Below, one piece after another: positions 53,895 to 64,000 of a stretch of 64,000 bases of DNA. Each line of letters opens with the position of its first letter. Position 1 is the first letter of the stretch. Under the pieces are notes generated by a model. The model saw only the letters and a list, made by a program, of their open reading frames with translations. It was not told the origin of the DNA and did not search any database. The stretch lies in the NCBI RefSeq assembly GCF_000496835.1, contig NZ_KI543236.1, forward strand, positions 1,530,773-1,594,772, in the 5' to 3' direction. The translations under genes were made by a program, and so were the position numbers. Origin of the DNA: Thalassobacillus devorans MSP14 (GTDB lineage: Bacteria; Bacillota; Bacilli; Bacillales; Halobacillaceae).

Positions 53895-55028
53895 TTACTC
53901 GCCCTTGAACGCCCGCTTCATTTTTTGAAAAAAGTTACCATGCTGTTCATCTGTTGCTTCATTACCGCTGATATCATTAAACTCCCTGAGCAGCTCTTTC
54001 TGTCTCTCGGTCAGGTTCTGCGGAGTCACAACACGGATTTTGACATGTTGGTCTCCATGGCCGCCTCCTCTGACATTAGGAGCACCTTTCCCTTTCAGGC
54101 GGAATGTTTTGCCTGTCTGTGTGCCTGCTGGTACTTTCAGTTTCACTTTACCATGCACAGTCGGCACTTCCAATTCGTCTCCAAGAGCAGCTTGTGCGAA
54201 TGTAACAGGCATTTCACAGAAGATATGGTCGCCATCACGTTCGAAAAACTCATGTGACTGGACACGTACGACAACAAAAAGATCACCTGCAGGTCCTCCG
54301 TTGGCGCCCGCTTCCCCTTGTCCTGCAATCCGTATTTGCATCCCTTCGTCAATTCCCGCTGGAATGCTGACATGGATTTTCTTACGTTTTGTCACTTTAC
54401 CGGATCCACCACAAGTATTACATTTGTCTTTGACAATCTTGCCGCTCCCCTGGCAATAATGACAAACCCGACGGTTGACCACTCGACCGAATGGTGTATT
54501 CTGCTCTTCGTTCAGCTGACCGCTTCCCTGACAGTGAGGACAAGTCTCAGGGGTAGTCCCTGGCTTGGCACCTGAACCATCACAAGTTTCACATTCTTCC
54601 TCTTTCGGGATTTCAATATCTGTTTCCTTACCGAAGATGGCTTCTTCGAATCCAAGTGTCATTGTATATTGTAAATCGGCACCTTTACGCGGAGCGTTTG
54701 GATCACGCCTTCTACCGCCGCCACCGCCGAAGAACATATCGAAAATATCGCCGAATCCACCGAAGTCTTCAGCGCCGCCACCGAAACCGCCAAAGCCTCC
54801 TTGACCTTGGGCACCGGCATGACCAAATTGGTCGTATTGGGCACGTTTTTGCTGATCACTTAATACTTCATAAGCTTCTTTTACTTCTTTGAACTTATCC
54901 GCAGCATCCGGTTCTTCACTGACGTCCGGATGATACTTACGGGCAAGTTTTCTGTAACTTTTCTTGATTTCGTCCTTGGAAGCCCCTTTGTCGACTCCAA
55001 GCACGTCATAGTAGTCTCGTTTACTCAC
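53895..55028 (-). CDS. dnaJ: Chaperone DnaJ (Hsp40)
   Basis: 377 residues. J domain ([20 protein letters not shown], with HPD in [10 protein letters not shown]), Gly/Phe-rich linker with repeated GGFGGF motifs, then four CxxCxGxG zinc repeats ([32 protein letters not shown]) and a C-terminal substrate domain. Stimulates DnaK ATPase. The start is GTG with GGGAGAG upstream. A terminator-like hairpin lies between dnaK and dnaJ, so less dnaJ than dnaK is expected. Confidence 0.98.
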   Translation of the reverse strand: MSKRDYYDVLGVDKGASKDEIKKSYRKLARKYHPDVSEEPDAADKFKEVKEAYEVLSDQQKRAQYDQFGHAGAQGQGGFGGFGGGAEDFGGFGDIFDMFFGGGGGRRRDPNAPRKGADLQYTMTLGFEEAIFGKETDIEIPKEEECETCDGSGAKPGTTPETCPHCQGSGQLNEEQNTPFGRVVNRRVCHYCQGSGKIVKDKCNTCGGSGKVTKRKKIHVSIPAGIDEGMQIRIAGQGEAGANGGPAGDLFVVVRVQSHEFFERDGDHIFCEMPVTFAQAALGDELEVPTVHGKVKLKVPAGTQTGKTFRLKGKGAPNVRGGGHGDQHVKIRVVTPQNLTERQKELLREFNDISGNEATDEQHGNFFQKMKRAFKGE

Positions 55029-55123
55029 TTGACGATCACTCTCCCGGCACTATTGCATAAAGTTAATAATAACATTGGTACAAAGCTATTTTCAAATCTT
55101 CTTGCTTCTTTTTCGTTTACGTG

Positions 55124-55163
55124 AAAAAAGTCAAAGCCAAGGGATTCCTGACTTTGACTTTTA
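55124..55163 (-). terminator. Terminator-like hairpin between dnaK and dnaJ
   Basis: AAAAGTCAAAG and CTTTGACTTTT arms on the minus strand, followed by TTTTTT. Being inside an operon it likely terminates only partly. Confidence 0.8.
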
Positions 55164-55174
55164 ACTTGACTCAG

Positions 55175-57049
<1,875 letters not shown>

Positions 57050-57106
57050 TTAGTGGAACTCCCTGGTATACGGAGTTTATTCATCCTGCTTTTCAGATCA
57101 CCCGGG

Positions 57107-57658
57107 CTATTGATTCACTTTGACCATCGCCGGACGAATGACACGATCTTTCAACTTGTAACCCTTTTGCATTTCTTCAATAACTACATTGGATTCATAG
57201 TTTTCATCGTTATCTTGCATCACTGCTTGGTGGAGGTGAGGATCAAACGCTTCACCCTCAGCTTTTATTTCTTCTACGCCCTCTTTTTCCAGTGCTGCTT
57301 TGAATTGCTGGTAGACCATTTTCATACCATCTACGAAACCTTTGGCAGAGTCCCCTTCGACCTCCACTTTCAATGCCCGGTCAAAGTTATCCAGTACCGG
57401 TACCAGTTCAGTCACCAGATCCTGAGACTTATATTTGCGATCCGCTTCCCGCTCTTTCATGGTGCGTCTGCGGAAGTTATCATAATCTGCCTGCAATCGA
57501 AGCAGCCGATTGTTAAGTTCGTCATATTCCTGCTTCAGCTTTTCCAGCTCTTGATCTTCGGACTGTTCTTCCTCTAGAACTTCCTGTTCCAATTCTTCTT
57601 CTACAGATTCTTCAGCATCTGTAATGATTTCCTGTTCATGTTGGTTGTCTTTTGACAT
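57107..57658 (-). CDS. grpE: Nucleotide exchange factor GrpE
   Basis: 183 residues. Acidic N-terminus ([19 protein letters not shown]), long coiled coil ([20 protein letters not shown]) and the beta domain with [20 protein letters not shown]. Releases ADP from DnaK. The ATG at 57658 has GGAGGGGG; a reading from 57769 lacks a site. It sits between hrcA and dnaK. Confidence 0.97.
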   Translation of the reverse strand: MSKDNQHEQEIITDAEESVEEELEQEVLEEEQSEDQELEKLKQEYDELNNRLLRLQADYDNFRRRTMKEREADRKYKSQDLVTELVPVLDNFDRALKVEVEGDSAKGFVDGMKMVYQQFKAALEKEGVEEIKAEGEAFDPHLHQAVMQDNDENYESNVVIEEMQKGYKLKDRVIRPAMVKVNQ

Positions 57659-57785
57659 GCCGACACCCCCTCCAGTTCTATTCACCGTTAAGACTATAAC
57701 ACTTTTATAGGCTGGACAAAAGTAAAAGGACAAAAATAAGGGATGGGAAGAGAAGCTGCCCATCTTCATCCATTCTTACCATTTT

Positions 57786-58817
57786 TTATTCACCTTGATA
57801 CCAGGATTTGAAAGTATCTGTCATTTCGGATGACAAAACATTCATCAGCTTGATGACACGATTATATTCCATCCTGGTGGGTCCCAATAAAGCAATTGTC
57901 CCTATTTGGTCATCACCCAAGGCATAACTTGCTGTAATTAAACTGCAGTCCTGCATGGCATCTACTTCATTCTCATGACCTATTTTCACATGTATACCCG
58001 GGTGCTCGCTGCGAAGCAAGTGGACAATCTCATTCTCTTTCTCCATCATGGCATACAAAGATCTAACTTTTTCTAAGTCTTTGAACTCTGGCTGCATGAG
58101 AATGTTGGTTTTCCCGCCGACATACAGTTTCGCAGGCTGTTCATTGAGTAAAGCCGCCTGCAGGTACTGGAATGCCTGTTCATAATTCCTGGTGTGGGTT
58201 TTAAGCAGATCTCCCACTTCATTAAAAATCTTTTCATGAAGCTGTACTAACGGCACTCCGTACAAACGGTCATTTAATATATTCACCATTTTTTCCAGGT
58301 CATACGCTTCAATTTCCTGAGGAATAGTAAATGCCCGATGCTCGACATGGCCGGTGTTCGTCACAAGGATCGCTACGGCTGTCTGGTGAGTCAACGGAAC
58401 TATCTGAAGCTGTTTCAGTTTCGTTTCGAATACCTCAGGTCCTAAGATGATCGATGTGTAATTTGTCAGATCGGAAAGGATTCCTGCTGACTTTTGGACC
58501 ACTCTCTCAAACTCAAGCATCTGATCCCGAAAAGTTTCCTGAATAGAACGTATTTCTTTATTTGAAAGACGGGACGGAGACAAAAGGTGATCCACATAAA
58601 ATCGGTACCCCTTTTCAGAAGGAACTCTTCCTGAAGAAGAGTGCGTCTTTTCAATCAATCCCATCTCTTCAAGATCCGCCATTTCATTTCTGATTGTTGC
58701 GGAACTGAATGTGACTTCGTCTTTCTTTGAAATGGAACGGGAACCCACGGGTTGTGCCGTTTGGATGAATTCATCAATAATCACTTGCAGTACCAGTAAT
58801 TGCCTTTCTGTCAACAT
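57786..58817 (-). CDS. hrcA: Heat-inducible transcription repressor HrcA
   Basis: 343 residues, exactly the B. subtilis length. N-terminal winged helix (LTERQLLVLQVIIDEFIQTA, SSATIRNEMADLEEMGLIEK) and GAF-like middle domain. Binds CIRCE, whose inverted repeat lies 14 nt upstream at 58832-58858; GroEL keeps HrcA active. First gene of the heat-shock operon, so it represses its own synthesis. The ATG at 58817 follows AGAGGTG. Confidence 0.98.
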   Translation of the reverse strand: MLTERQLLVLQVIIDEFIQTAQPVGSRSISKKDEVTFSSATIRNEMADLEEMGLIEKTHSSSGRVPSEKGYRFYVDHLLSPSRLSNKEIRSIQETFRDQMLEFERVVQKSAGILSDLTNYTSIILGPEVFETKLKQLQIVPLTHQTAVAILVTNTGHVEHRAFTIPQEIEAYDLEKMVNILNDRLYGVPLVQLHEKIFNEVGDLLKTHTRNYEQAFQYLQAALLNEQPAKLYVGGKTNILMQPEFKDLEKVRSLYAMMEKENEIVHLLRSEHPGIHVKIGHENEVDAMQDCSLITASYALGDDQIGTIALLGPTRMEYNRVIKLMNVLSSEMTDTFKSWYQGE

Positions 58818-58831
58818 GATGATCACCTCTG

Positions 58832-58858
58832 TTAGCACTCTTGTCTGTTGAGTGCTAA
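58832..58858. promoter_or_regulatory. CIRCE operator
   Basis: TTAGCACTC-N9-GAGTGCTAA, a perfect CIRCE. A candidate sigma-A promoter (TTGACA at 58892-58897, TAATTT at 58869-58874 on the minus strand, 17-bp spacer) lies just upstream of it. Confidence 0.97.
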
Positions 58859-58916
58859 ATCTAATATTAAATTATCAAATGCAATTTCTAATGTCAACGA
58901 CTTTACCTTGATTTTT

Positions 58917-60065
58917 TCATGATTCTTCACCTTCTAATAAAAACTCCTGGAATACCTCATTACCAAGGATACGGCCCTTTTCTGTCAAAGCGATTTTATC
59001 CGGGTTTCTTACGATCAAATTACGGTCTTCCAATTTAGGTATTGCATCACCGAATATCTGCTCAATTGTTTTACCGAATTTCAATTCAAACCTGTGTATG
59101 TCCACTCCTTCTGTTTTCCGAAGTCCCAGAAACATTTCTTCTTCCATTCGTTCTTTTATGCCTATAGGTTCTTCGTGCAGCACAGGCCTGCCATTCTCTG
59201 ATGCTTGTTTGATATAAGCTGGAAGAGGGCGAAGGTTCACAATCCGTCTTCCTGGCAGATACCCATGAGCACCGGCACCGAAGCCGTAATAAAATTCATT
59301 GTTCCAGTAAGTCAGGTTGTGCCTGCTCTCATAACCCGGTTCAGCGAAATTACTGATTTCGTACTGATGCTTGCCGTGCACAGTCATTTTATCTTGCAGC
59401 AATTCATACATCCTTGCTTCCGATTCCTCTGGAGGCTTGATTAATTTCCCTTTTTTATATCGTTGATAAAAAACGGTCTTCGGCTCGATTTGCAATGAAT
59501 AGGAAGAATAATGAGGAAGGTCGAACTTCAGCGCCTCATCGACAGTCCGTTCAAACTGACTTTCCGTTTGCCCGGGAAGTGCGTAGATCAAATCGATGCT
59601 GATATTCGTAATCCCTGCTCCCAAAAGCCGTTCAATATTAGTATAGACATCTTTCACTTTATGAAGACGACCAATCTTTTCAAGCATATCGTCATCGAAA
59701 ACCTGTACACCTAAAGAGATCCGGTTGACTCCGAATGCTTTCAGCAAGTTGACTTTTTCTTCGTCAAGATCGCCAGGATTCGCTTCAAATGTATATTCCT
59801 TGCACGATTCTATATCATGATAACGCTCGATGATGAGAAGAAGTTTTTTCAGCTGTGCCTTAGAGAGTGCTGTCGGCGTCCCGCCTCCTACAAAAATAGT
59901 CTCCGGGGTGATTTTCTCCTGTAAAACATAATGTTGCATTTCCTGCTCCAATGCATTCAAGTAATCATCTGCCAGCTTTTCATTATAAAAAAACTTTGTG
60001 AAGTCACAGTAATGGCAGATTTGCTGACAAAATGGGATATGAATATATACAGATGGTATCTGCAT
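58917..60065 (-). CDS. hemW: Radical SAM heme chaperone HemW
   Basis: 382 residues. The cluster motif is CQQICHYCDF (CxxxCxxC), start SVYIHIPFC. A HemN-like barrel follows, with FVGGGTPTALSKAQLKKLL, FEANPGDLDEEKVNLLKAFG and ISLGVQVFDDDMLEKIGRLH. HemW transfers heme rather than acting as coproporphyrinogen oxidase; the bacterial HemN has an extra N-terminal region that is not here. The ribosome site is AAAGGCGG. It is 59 nt after lepA and 79 nt before the hrcA promoter. Confidence 0.95.
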   Translation of the reverse strand: MQIPSVYIHIPFCQQICHYCDFTKFFYNEKLADDYLNALEQEMQHYVLQEKITPETIFVGGGTPTALSKAQLKKLLLIIERYHDIESCKEYTFEANPGDLDEEKVNLLKAFGVNRISLGVQVFDDDMLEKIGRLHKVKDVYTNIERLLGAGITNISIDLIYALPGQTESQFERTVDEALKFDLPHYSSYSLQIEPKTVFYQRYKKGKLIKPPEESEARMYELLQDKMTVHGKHQYEISNFAEPGYESRHNLTYWNNEFYYGFGAGAHGYLPGRRIVNLRPLPAYIKQASENGRPVLHEEPIGIKERMEEEMFLGLRKTEGVDIHRFELKFGKTIEQIFGDAIPKLEDRNLIVRNPDKIALTEKGRILGNEVFQEFLLEGEES

Positions 60066-60085
60066 GATATACCGCCTTTCATAAC

Positions 60086-60118
60086 GAAAACCGCAAGAAA
60101 CGCTTCCTGCGGTTTTTC
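60086..60118 (-). terminator. lepA terminator
   Basis: GAAAACCGCA and TGCGGTTTTTC form the stem around a 12-base loop between lepA and hemW. T run on the minus strand is short (TTTTC). Confidence 0.75.
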
Positions 60119-60124
60119 AACTTA

Positions 60125-61942
60125 TTAATTATCGTCGTCATCCATTTCAAGCACGGACATGAAGGCTTCTTGCGGTACTTCTACAGAACCGACCATCTTC
60201 ATCCGCTTCTTACCTTCTTTTTGCTTTTCTAACAGCTTACGTTTACGGGATATATCTCCGCCGTAACATTTTGATAATACATTCTTTCTCATAGCTTTGA
60301 TGGTAGACCGCGCCACAACCTTGTTGCCGATTGTCGCCTGGACCGGTACTTCGAATTGCTGTCTTGGAATAAGGTTCTTCAGCTTTTCAACAATTTGCTT
60401 TCCCCGTTCATATGCAAAGTCTCTGTGGACAATGAAGGACAGTGCATCAATGGTATCTCCATTCAACAGGATATCCATCTTCACAAGATTGGATTCCTTG
60501 TATCCGATTAACTCATAATCAAAAGAAGCATACCCTTTTGTTTTGGACTTAAGGGCATCGAAGAAATCATAAACGATTTCTGACAAAGGGATTTCATAAA
60601 CGATATTGACCCGATTTTCATCCAGGTATTGCATGTCTTTGAAGTCACCGCGTTTTTTCTGACAAATCTCCATGACTGGTCCGACAAAATCATTCGGAAC
60701 CATAATGGTCGCTTTAACAAACGGTTCACGTACTTCCTGGATTTTTTGGTTATCAGGCATCATAGATGGATTATCGACTTGAATCTCACTACCATCTGTC
60801 AATGCTACCTGGTAAATAACACTTGGAGCAGTGGTGATCAAATCAATGCCGAACTCCCTTTCGATTCGCTCCTGGATAATTTCCATATGAAGCATACCGA
60901 GGAACCCGGTACGGAATCCGAATCCAAGCGCCTGTGATGTTTCTGCTTCATATTGTAGGGAGGAATCATTCAACTCCAAACGTTCCAAAGCTTCACGAAG
61001 ATCGTTGTACCGATTGGCATCAACAGGATACATCCCACAGAAGACCATCGGATTCAGACGTTTATAACCAGGAAGAGGCTCGGCAGCCTGCTTGTTTGCA
61101 AGTGTAATCGTATCACCTACCTGGCTATCCCCGACGTTTTTTATCGAGGCAGTCAGATAACCCACATCCCCAACCGTCAATTCATCCAATGGGGCTGGCT
61201 TTGGCTTGAAAACACCTACTTCATTCACTTCAAACTCTTTTCCAGTAGCCATCATCCTGATTTTATCGCCGACTTTGACAGATCCTTCCTTTATACATAC
61301 ATAAGCGATGACACCACGGTAAGGATCATATAAGGAATCGAATATCAGTGCTTTCAGTGGTTCTTCAACATTACCTTCAGGAGCGGGAATGTCGCTGACG
61401 ATTCTTTCTAAAATTTCATCAATACCTTTCCCATCCTTAGCAGAAGCAAGGATAGCATCAGAGGCATCAATTCCAATCACATCTTCAATTTCCTGTTTTA
61501 CCCGATCAGGATCTGCGCTTGGCAGGTCGATTTTGTTAATGACAGGGATGATTTCAAGGTCATTTTCCAATGCTAAATAAACATTTGCAAGCGTCTGGGC
61601 TTCGATCCCCTGGGCTGCATCCACGACCAAAATAGCACCTTCACAGGCAGCAAGACTACGCGAAACTTCATAAGTGAAGTCGACGTGTCCTGGTGTATCT
61701 ATTAAATGAAAAATATAGTCTTCACCATTTTGTTTATAATTTAATTGTACCGCATTCAACTTGATCGTTATTCCCCGTTCCCGTTCCAAATCCATGGCAT
61801 CAAGGAATTGTTCTTTCATTTCACGCTGTGTCAGCGCTTTTGTTTTTTCTAATATCCGATCAGCTAAAGTCGATTTTCCATGATCAATGTGAGCAATGAT
61901 CGAAAAATTTCTCACACGCTGCTGTCTTTGATTACTTGCCAA
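60125..61942 (-). CDS. lepA: Elongation factor 4 (LepA)
   Basis: 605 residues. A translational GTPase that back-translocates or remodels stalled ribosomes. G1 [11 protein letters not shown]3 DTPGHVDF, G4 [10 protein letters not shown]. The C-terminal LepA-specific domain is present, with [20 protein letters not shown]. The start codon is TTG, ten bases from AGGAG. It has a promoter at 61988-62016. It is the first gene in a lepA-hemW unit and follows yqxA. Confidence 0.97.
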   Translation of the reverse strand: MASNQRQQRVRNFSIIAHIDHGKSTLADRILEKTKALTQREMKEQFLDAMDLERERGITIKLNAVQLNYKQNGEDYIFHLIDTPGHVDFTYEVSRSLAACEGAILVVDAAQGIEAQTLANVYLALENDLEIIPVINKIDLPSADPDRVKQEIEDVIGIDASDAILASAKDGKGIDEILERIVSDIPAPEGNVEEPLKALIFDSLYDPYRGVIAYVCIKEGSVKVGDKIRMMATGKEFEVNEVGVFKPKPAPLDELTVGDVGYLTASIKNVGDSQVGDTITLANKQAAEPLPGYKRLNPMVFCGMYPVDANRYNDLREALERLELNDSSLQYEAETSQALGFGFRTGFLGMLHMEIIQERIEREFGIDLITTAPSVIYQVALTDGSEIQVDNPSMMPDNQKIQEVREPFVKATIMVPNDFVGPVMEICQKKRGDFKDMQYLDENRVNIVYEIPLSEIVYDFFDALKSKTKGYASFDYELIGYKESNLVKMDILLNGDTIDALSFIVHRDFAYERGKQIVEKLKNLIPRQQFEVPVQATIGNKVVARSTIKAMRKNVLSKCYGGDISRKRKLLEKQKEGKKRMKMVGSVEVPQEAFMSVLEMDDDDN

Positions 61943-61987
61943 TTACAATCCACTCCTACTATTTTTACGAACGATAACTAGCATAGA

Positions 61988-62016
61988 TTATAGCAATAGC
62001 CAAGCGAATATTCAAT
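61988..62016 (-). promoter_or_regulatory. lepA promoter, extended -10
   Basis: TTGAAT and TGCTATAAT with a 17-bp spacer on the minus strand, a TGn extended -10 box, 45 nt before the lepA start. Confidence 0.8.
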
Positions 62017-62126
62017 CATCAATAGCGCAATCCCACTAGTTCTATGCGGAAAAAGAATGCATAGAGAGCATAGAAAGTTTCTTATTTATCTAGAAAACAT
62101 CCAACTGCTATTAATGGATGCCACAG

Positions 62127-62163
62127 AAGAAAGCAGCCCCATGGAAAGGACTGCTTTCTTTAC
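62127..62163 (-). terminator. spoIIP-yqxA terminator
   Basis: AGAAAGCAG and CTGCTTTCT arms with GGAC/CCCC mispaired extension and TTTCTTC following on the minus strand. Confidence 0.75.
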
Positions 62164-62167
62164 ATTA

Positions 62168-62512
62168 TCAAAATAATGGTTCTACCATATTGGCGGCTAC
62201 GGTAATGACCACATCGTATATTTTAGAGACACCGCCCCCCAGCAATTCGGCCAGCTGGACGCTGGAATGGGCAGCTTGATTTTTATAGGTATTAATGTTT
62301 GCATCTATATTTTGCTGTTCTATCGGTATGCCCAATACAGGTGTATCATATTTATCATTGACTACCTGTTCAATCACTAACCCTTCATTCAGATGTTCAG
62401 TGGTATACCCACTGGTCTGGATGACACCTTCACCACCCTGTTTGAGGCCAAACAGAGCCCCGCCTAAAAACAGTATGATCATCATACATAACAAAAGAAG
62501 ATATTTTAGCAT
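62168..62512 (-). CDS. yqxA: YqxA (DUF3679) sporulation-region protein
   Basis: 114 residues. One helix at about residues 3-24 followed by an outer domain (SGYTTEHLNEGLVIEQVVND, EQQNIDANINTYKNQAAHSS). It is between spoIIP and lepA, the place of B. subtilis yqxA, a gene of the DUF3679 family. The ATG at 62512 follows AGGTGG; the upstream in-frame Met at 62557 lies inside spoIIP and is less likely. Function unknown. Confidence 0.88.
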   Translation of the reverse strand: MLKYLLLLCMMIILFLGGALFGLKQGGEGVIQTSGYTTEHLNEGLVIEQVVNDKYDTPVLGIPIEQQNIDANINTYKNQAAHSSVQLAELLGGGVSKIYDVVITVAANMVEPLF

Positions 62513-62531
62513 TACGGCCACCACCTGTTCA

Positions 62532-63689
62532 TTAGTCACCTGAAACTTTTTCAGCATTCCAATAATAATCGCTGAAGATTTCCGCTACTGCATCCGCAGC
62601 CCGATAAACTTCTTCCAGGCTATTTTCATGTCCGCCAAATTCAACAAGGATGGCATTCTCAGAAAGATCTTGATTGTATTTGCCGTCTACTCCGTTCCCT
62701 TTCTTTTTGATTACTCCACGACTTAGCCCAGGATATTTTTCCTGGAGCATTTCATGCAGATCAGCAGCCAGCCTTGCATTTTTTTCAAAAGAGGCATGTT
62801 CAGCACCGATGACAAAAATTGTTTTTGCATATGTTTTCCCATTGATTTCCGTAGTGGTAATATCCCTTGGTACTGCATCACGATGAAGGTCGAAAATATA
62901 TTGAACATCCTGGTTAGACCCCATCACCTCCGAGACGAGTGTTCGAGAGGCATCATAAGGTGCCATACCTTTATCTCTTGCATACTGGGTAACATCTTGT
63001 GTAAGTACTTTTGCACCAATCCCATTGGCTTCCAGGGATTTTGCCAGCCTGTCACTAACTTTAGTGATATTTACTTCATCATGGTATGCGTGTTCTGTCC
63101 CTTTTGCTAAATGAGGAAGAAAGGATTCCCGGTTATGGGTATTATAAATAAGGACAACATCACGCCCGCCTGTTGAAGGGGCTTCTCCTTCTCTTGATGG
63201 ACTTTCCACTGGTTCTTCATCTTCTGTATCGACAGCTTCTCTATCTTCGAGTACGACATCAAGAGGTGGATGTGACTCTACTGGTAAATTGGTATAGTCT
63301 GTACCTTCGCCTGCCACAAGAATTTCTCCATGATACGTATCAAGACCGGGCAGTTCCCTTCCCAACAGACTTCTCGGGTCATTCGGTGTCAAGCTTGTCG
63401 CCAGCTGGAAACCCATAGTGGATAAGTTGGGAGGGGTTATGTTTTCTGGATATGCTGCTTCAAATAATCTGTTTTCCATACTGAATAAGTAGAGAAAAGA
63501 AGGCCCTTCGATTTGGCTGGTCCAACTCTGGATCGTCTCTGAATAAAGGCGATAAGTAGGTTTCACACTCGTCAATGCCCCGATAATCAATAATAATGCA
63601 AGCATGCCTCCTACTAAGGATCCAGCCCGTTTTGATAGCCTATTGAATTTATAATACTGGAATGGCGGCTGTCGTCTTAGTTTTTTCAT
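62532..63689 (-). CDS. spoIIP: Stage II sporulation protein P
   Basis: 385 residues. Peptidoglycan amidase/endopeptidase of the engulfment DMP complex. One helix (about residues 22-41), then the amidase domain with VLIYNTHNRESFLPHL, FDLHRDAVPRD and VEFGGHENSLEEVY. It works with SpoIID and SpoIIM in the mother cell. The upstream 63690-63782 gap has a CATAGACT that resembles a sigma-E -10, but no clear -35. A GAAGGG site precedes the ATG. Confidence 0.97.
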   Translation of the reverse strand: MKKLRRQPPFQYYKFNRLSKRAGSLVGGMLALLLIIGALTSVKPTYRLYSETIQSWTSQIEGPSFLYLFSMENRLFEAAYPENITPPNLSTMGFQLATSLTPNDPRSLLGRELPGLDTYHGEILVAGEGTDYTNLPVESHPPLDVVLEDREAVDTEDEEPVESPSREGEAPSTGGRDVVLIYNTHNRESFLPHLAKGTEHAYHDEVNITKVSDRLAKSLEANGIGAKVLTQDVTQYARDKGMAPYDASRTLVSEVMGSNQDVQYIFDLHRDAVPRDITTTEINGKTYAKTIFVIGAEHASFEKNARLAADLHEMLQEKYPGLSRGVIKKKGNGVDGKYNQDLSENAILVEFGGHENSLEEVYRAADAVAEIFSDYYWNAEKVSGD

Positions 63690-63782
63690 CGTCCCAATCC
63701 CTTCATGATCTTAAGGCTGTTTACTAAAGTCTATGAAGGGATAACTAAAATAGAACATTACTCTATCAACTTTCTATCAATA

Positions 63783-64000
63783 CTACCTCGTAAATGATTG
63801 CGCTTCATCTCCTTTAACCCTTTCATGAAGAGCGGCATTGATCCCTGAGGCTATTACATGCGCCATATCCTTCATGAACCCATCTACTTCCTTAGGGGTG
63901 ACCATAAGATTGTGGCCGATAGGGGATAATACTTCTTCTATCAATTGACGTTTCTCATGCGTTTCCAGGCCTCCCACCATACCAAGAATCGCTTTACGCT
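63783..64000 (-). CDS. gpr: Germination protease GPR (3' end only)
   Basis: The last 72 codons of the spore protease that degrades small acid-soluble proteins at germination. The fragment reads [20 protein letters not shown] and then [20 protein letters not shown], the conserved GPR C-terminus; it continues past the right edge. The Met at 63980 is internal. Gene order gpr-spoIIP-yqxA-lepA matches B. subtilis. Confidence 0.95.
   Translation of the reverse strand, partial: RKAILGMVGGLETHEKRQLIEEVLSPIGHNLMVTPKEVDGFMKDMAHVIASGINAALHERVKGDEAQSFTR

Noticed and set aside
54565-54892. Plus-strand Pro-rich and Arg/His-rich frames opposite dnaJ
   Set aside because: They mirror the Gly/Phe-rich linker of DnaJ on the other strand and have no ribosome site.
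63690-63782. Sigma-E promoter for spoIIP
   Set aside because: CATAGACT resembles the -10 but no acceptable -35 lies 13-15 bp upstream.

Overview
This window is a stretch of core chromosome from an endospore-forming, low-to-mid GC Bacillaceae bacterium. The sporulation and germination genes (spoVAF, yqfC, yqfD, spoIIP, yqxA, gpr), the gene order and the protein sequences all match the Bacillus subtilis yqe-yqf-yqg region. Protein character suggests a halotolerant genus near Virgibacillus, Oceanobacillus or Lentibacillus, but that is inference. Most genes lie on the minus strand.

Layout, left to right. Positions 1-7550: the start of spoVAF, an M42 aminopeptidase, an unrecognised anchored protein, a rhomboid protease (GluP), a 58-residue membrane protein, L-lactate dehydrogenase with a Rex-like operator, ThiF, 5-formyl-THF cyclo-ligase and ribosomal protein L33. 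Positions 7.7-19.4 kb: a phosphate region (phoU-pstB-pstA-pstC-pstS behind a clear four-repeat Pho box), pbpA, an MFS protein, sodA, a six-tRNA cluster and a Na/Pi cotransporter with a PhoU-like tail. Positions 19.5-30.2 kb: yqgB- and yqfZ-like genes, both [4Fe-4S] enzymes that end the MEP isoprenoid pathway (ispG, ispH), endonuclease IV, the CshB helicase, a lytic transglycosylase, a Nif3-like protein, TrmK and cytochrome c-550.

Positions 30.2-44.8 kb: a degraded small membrane-protein gene; the macromolecular synthesis group yqxD-dnaG-sigA; ppsR-ccpN; glyQS behind a T-box riboswitch; recO-yqzL-era; dgkA-ybeY; phoH-yqfD-yqfC. Positions 44.8-50.5 kb: the membrane-microdomain operon nfeD-floA-yqfB behind a sigma-W-type promoter; yqeY-rpsU; a second Na/Pi transporter; deoC. 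Positions 50.7-64 kb: the heat-shock operon hrcA-grpE-dnaK-dnaJ-prmA-rsmE-mtaB behind a CIRCE operator, then hemW, lepA, yqxA, spoIIP and the 3' end of gpr.

I found no prophage, CRISPR array, insertion sequence, defence island or secondary-metabolite cluster, and no clear new multi-gene system. The novelty is at small scale. A roughly 95-bp repeat occurs three times, each time abutting a terminator. There is a 40-bp tandem duplication beside the tRNA cluster and a palindrome before sodA. A nested hairpin lies between dnaJ and prmA. A 58-codon gene is unrecognised, one membrane gene is frameshifted, and pgpH, cdd and zur are missing from their usual positions. Where a start codon differs from the longest possible frame, ribosome binding site and family alignment guided the choice.
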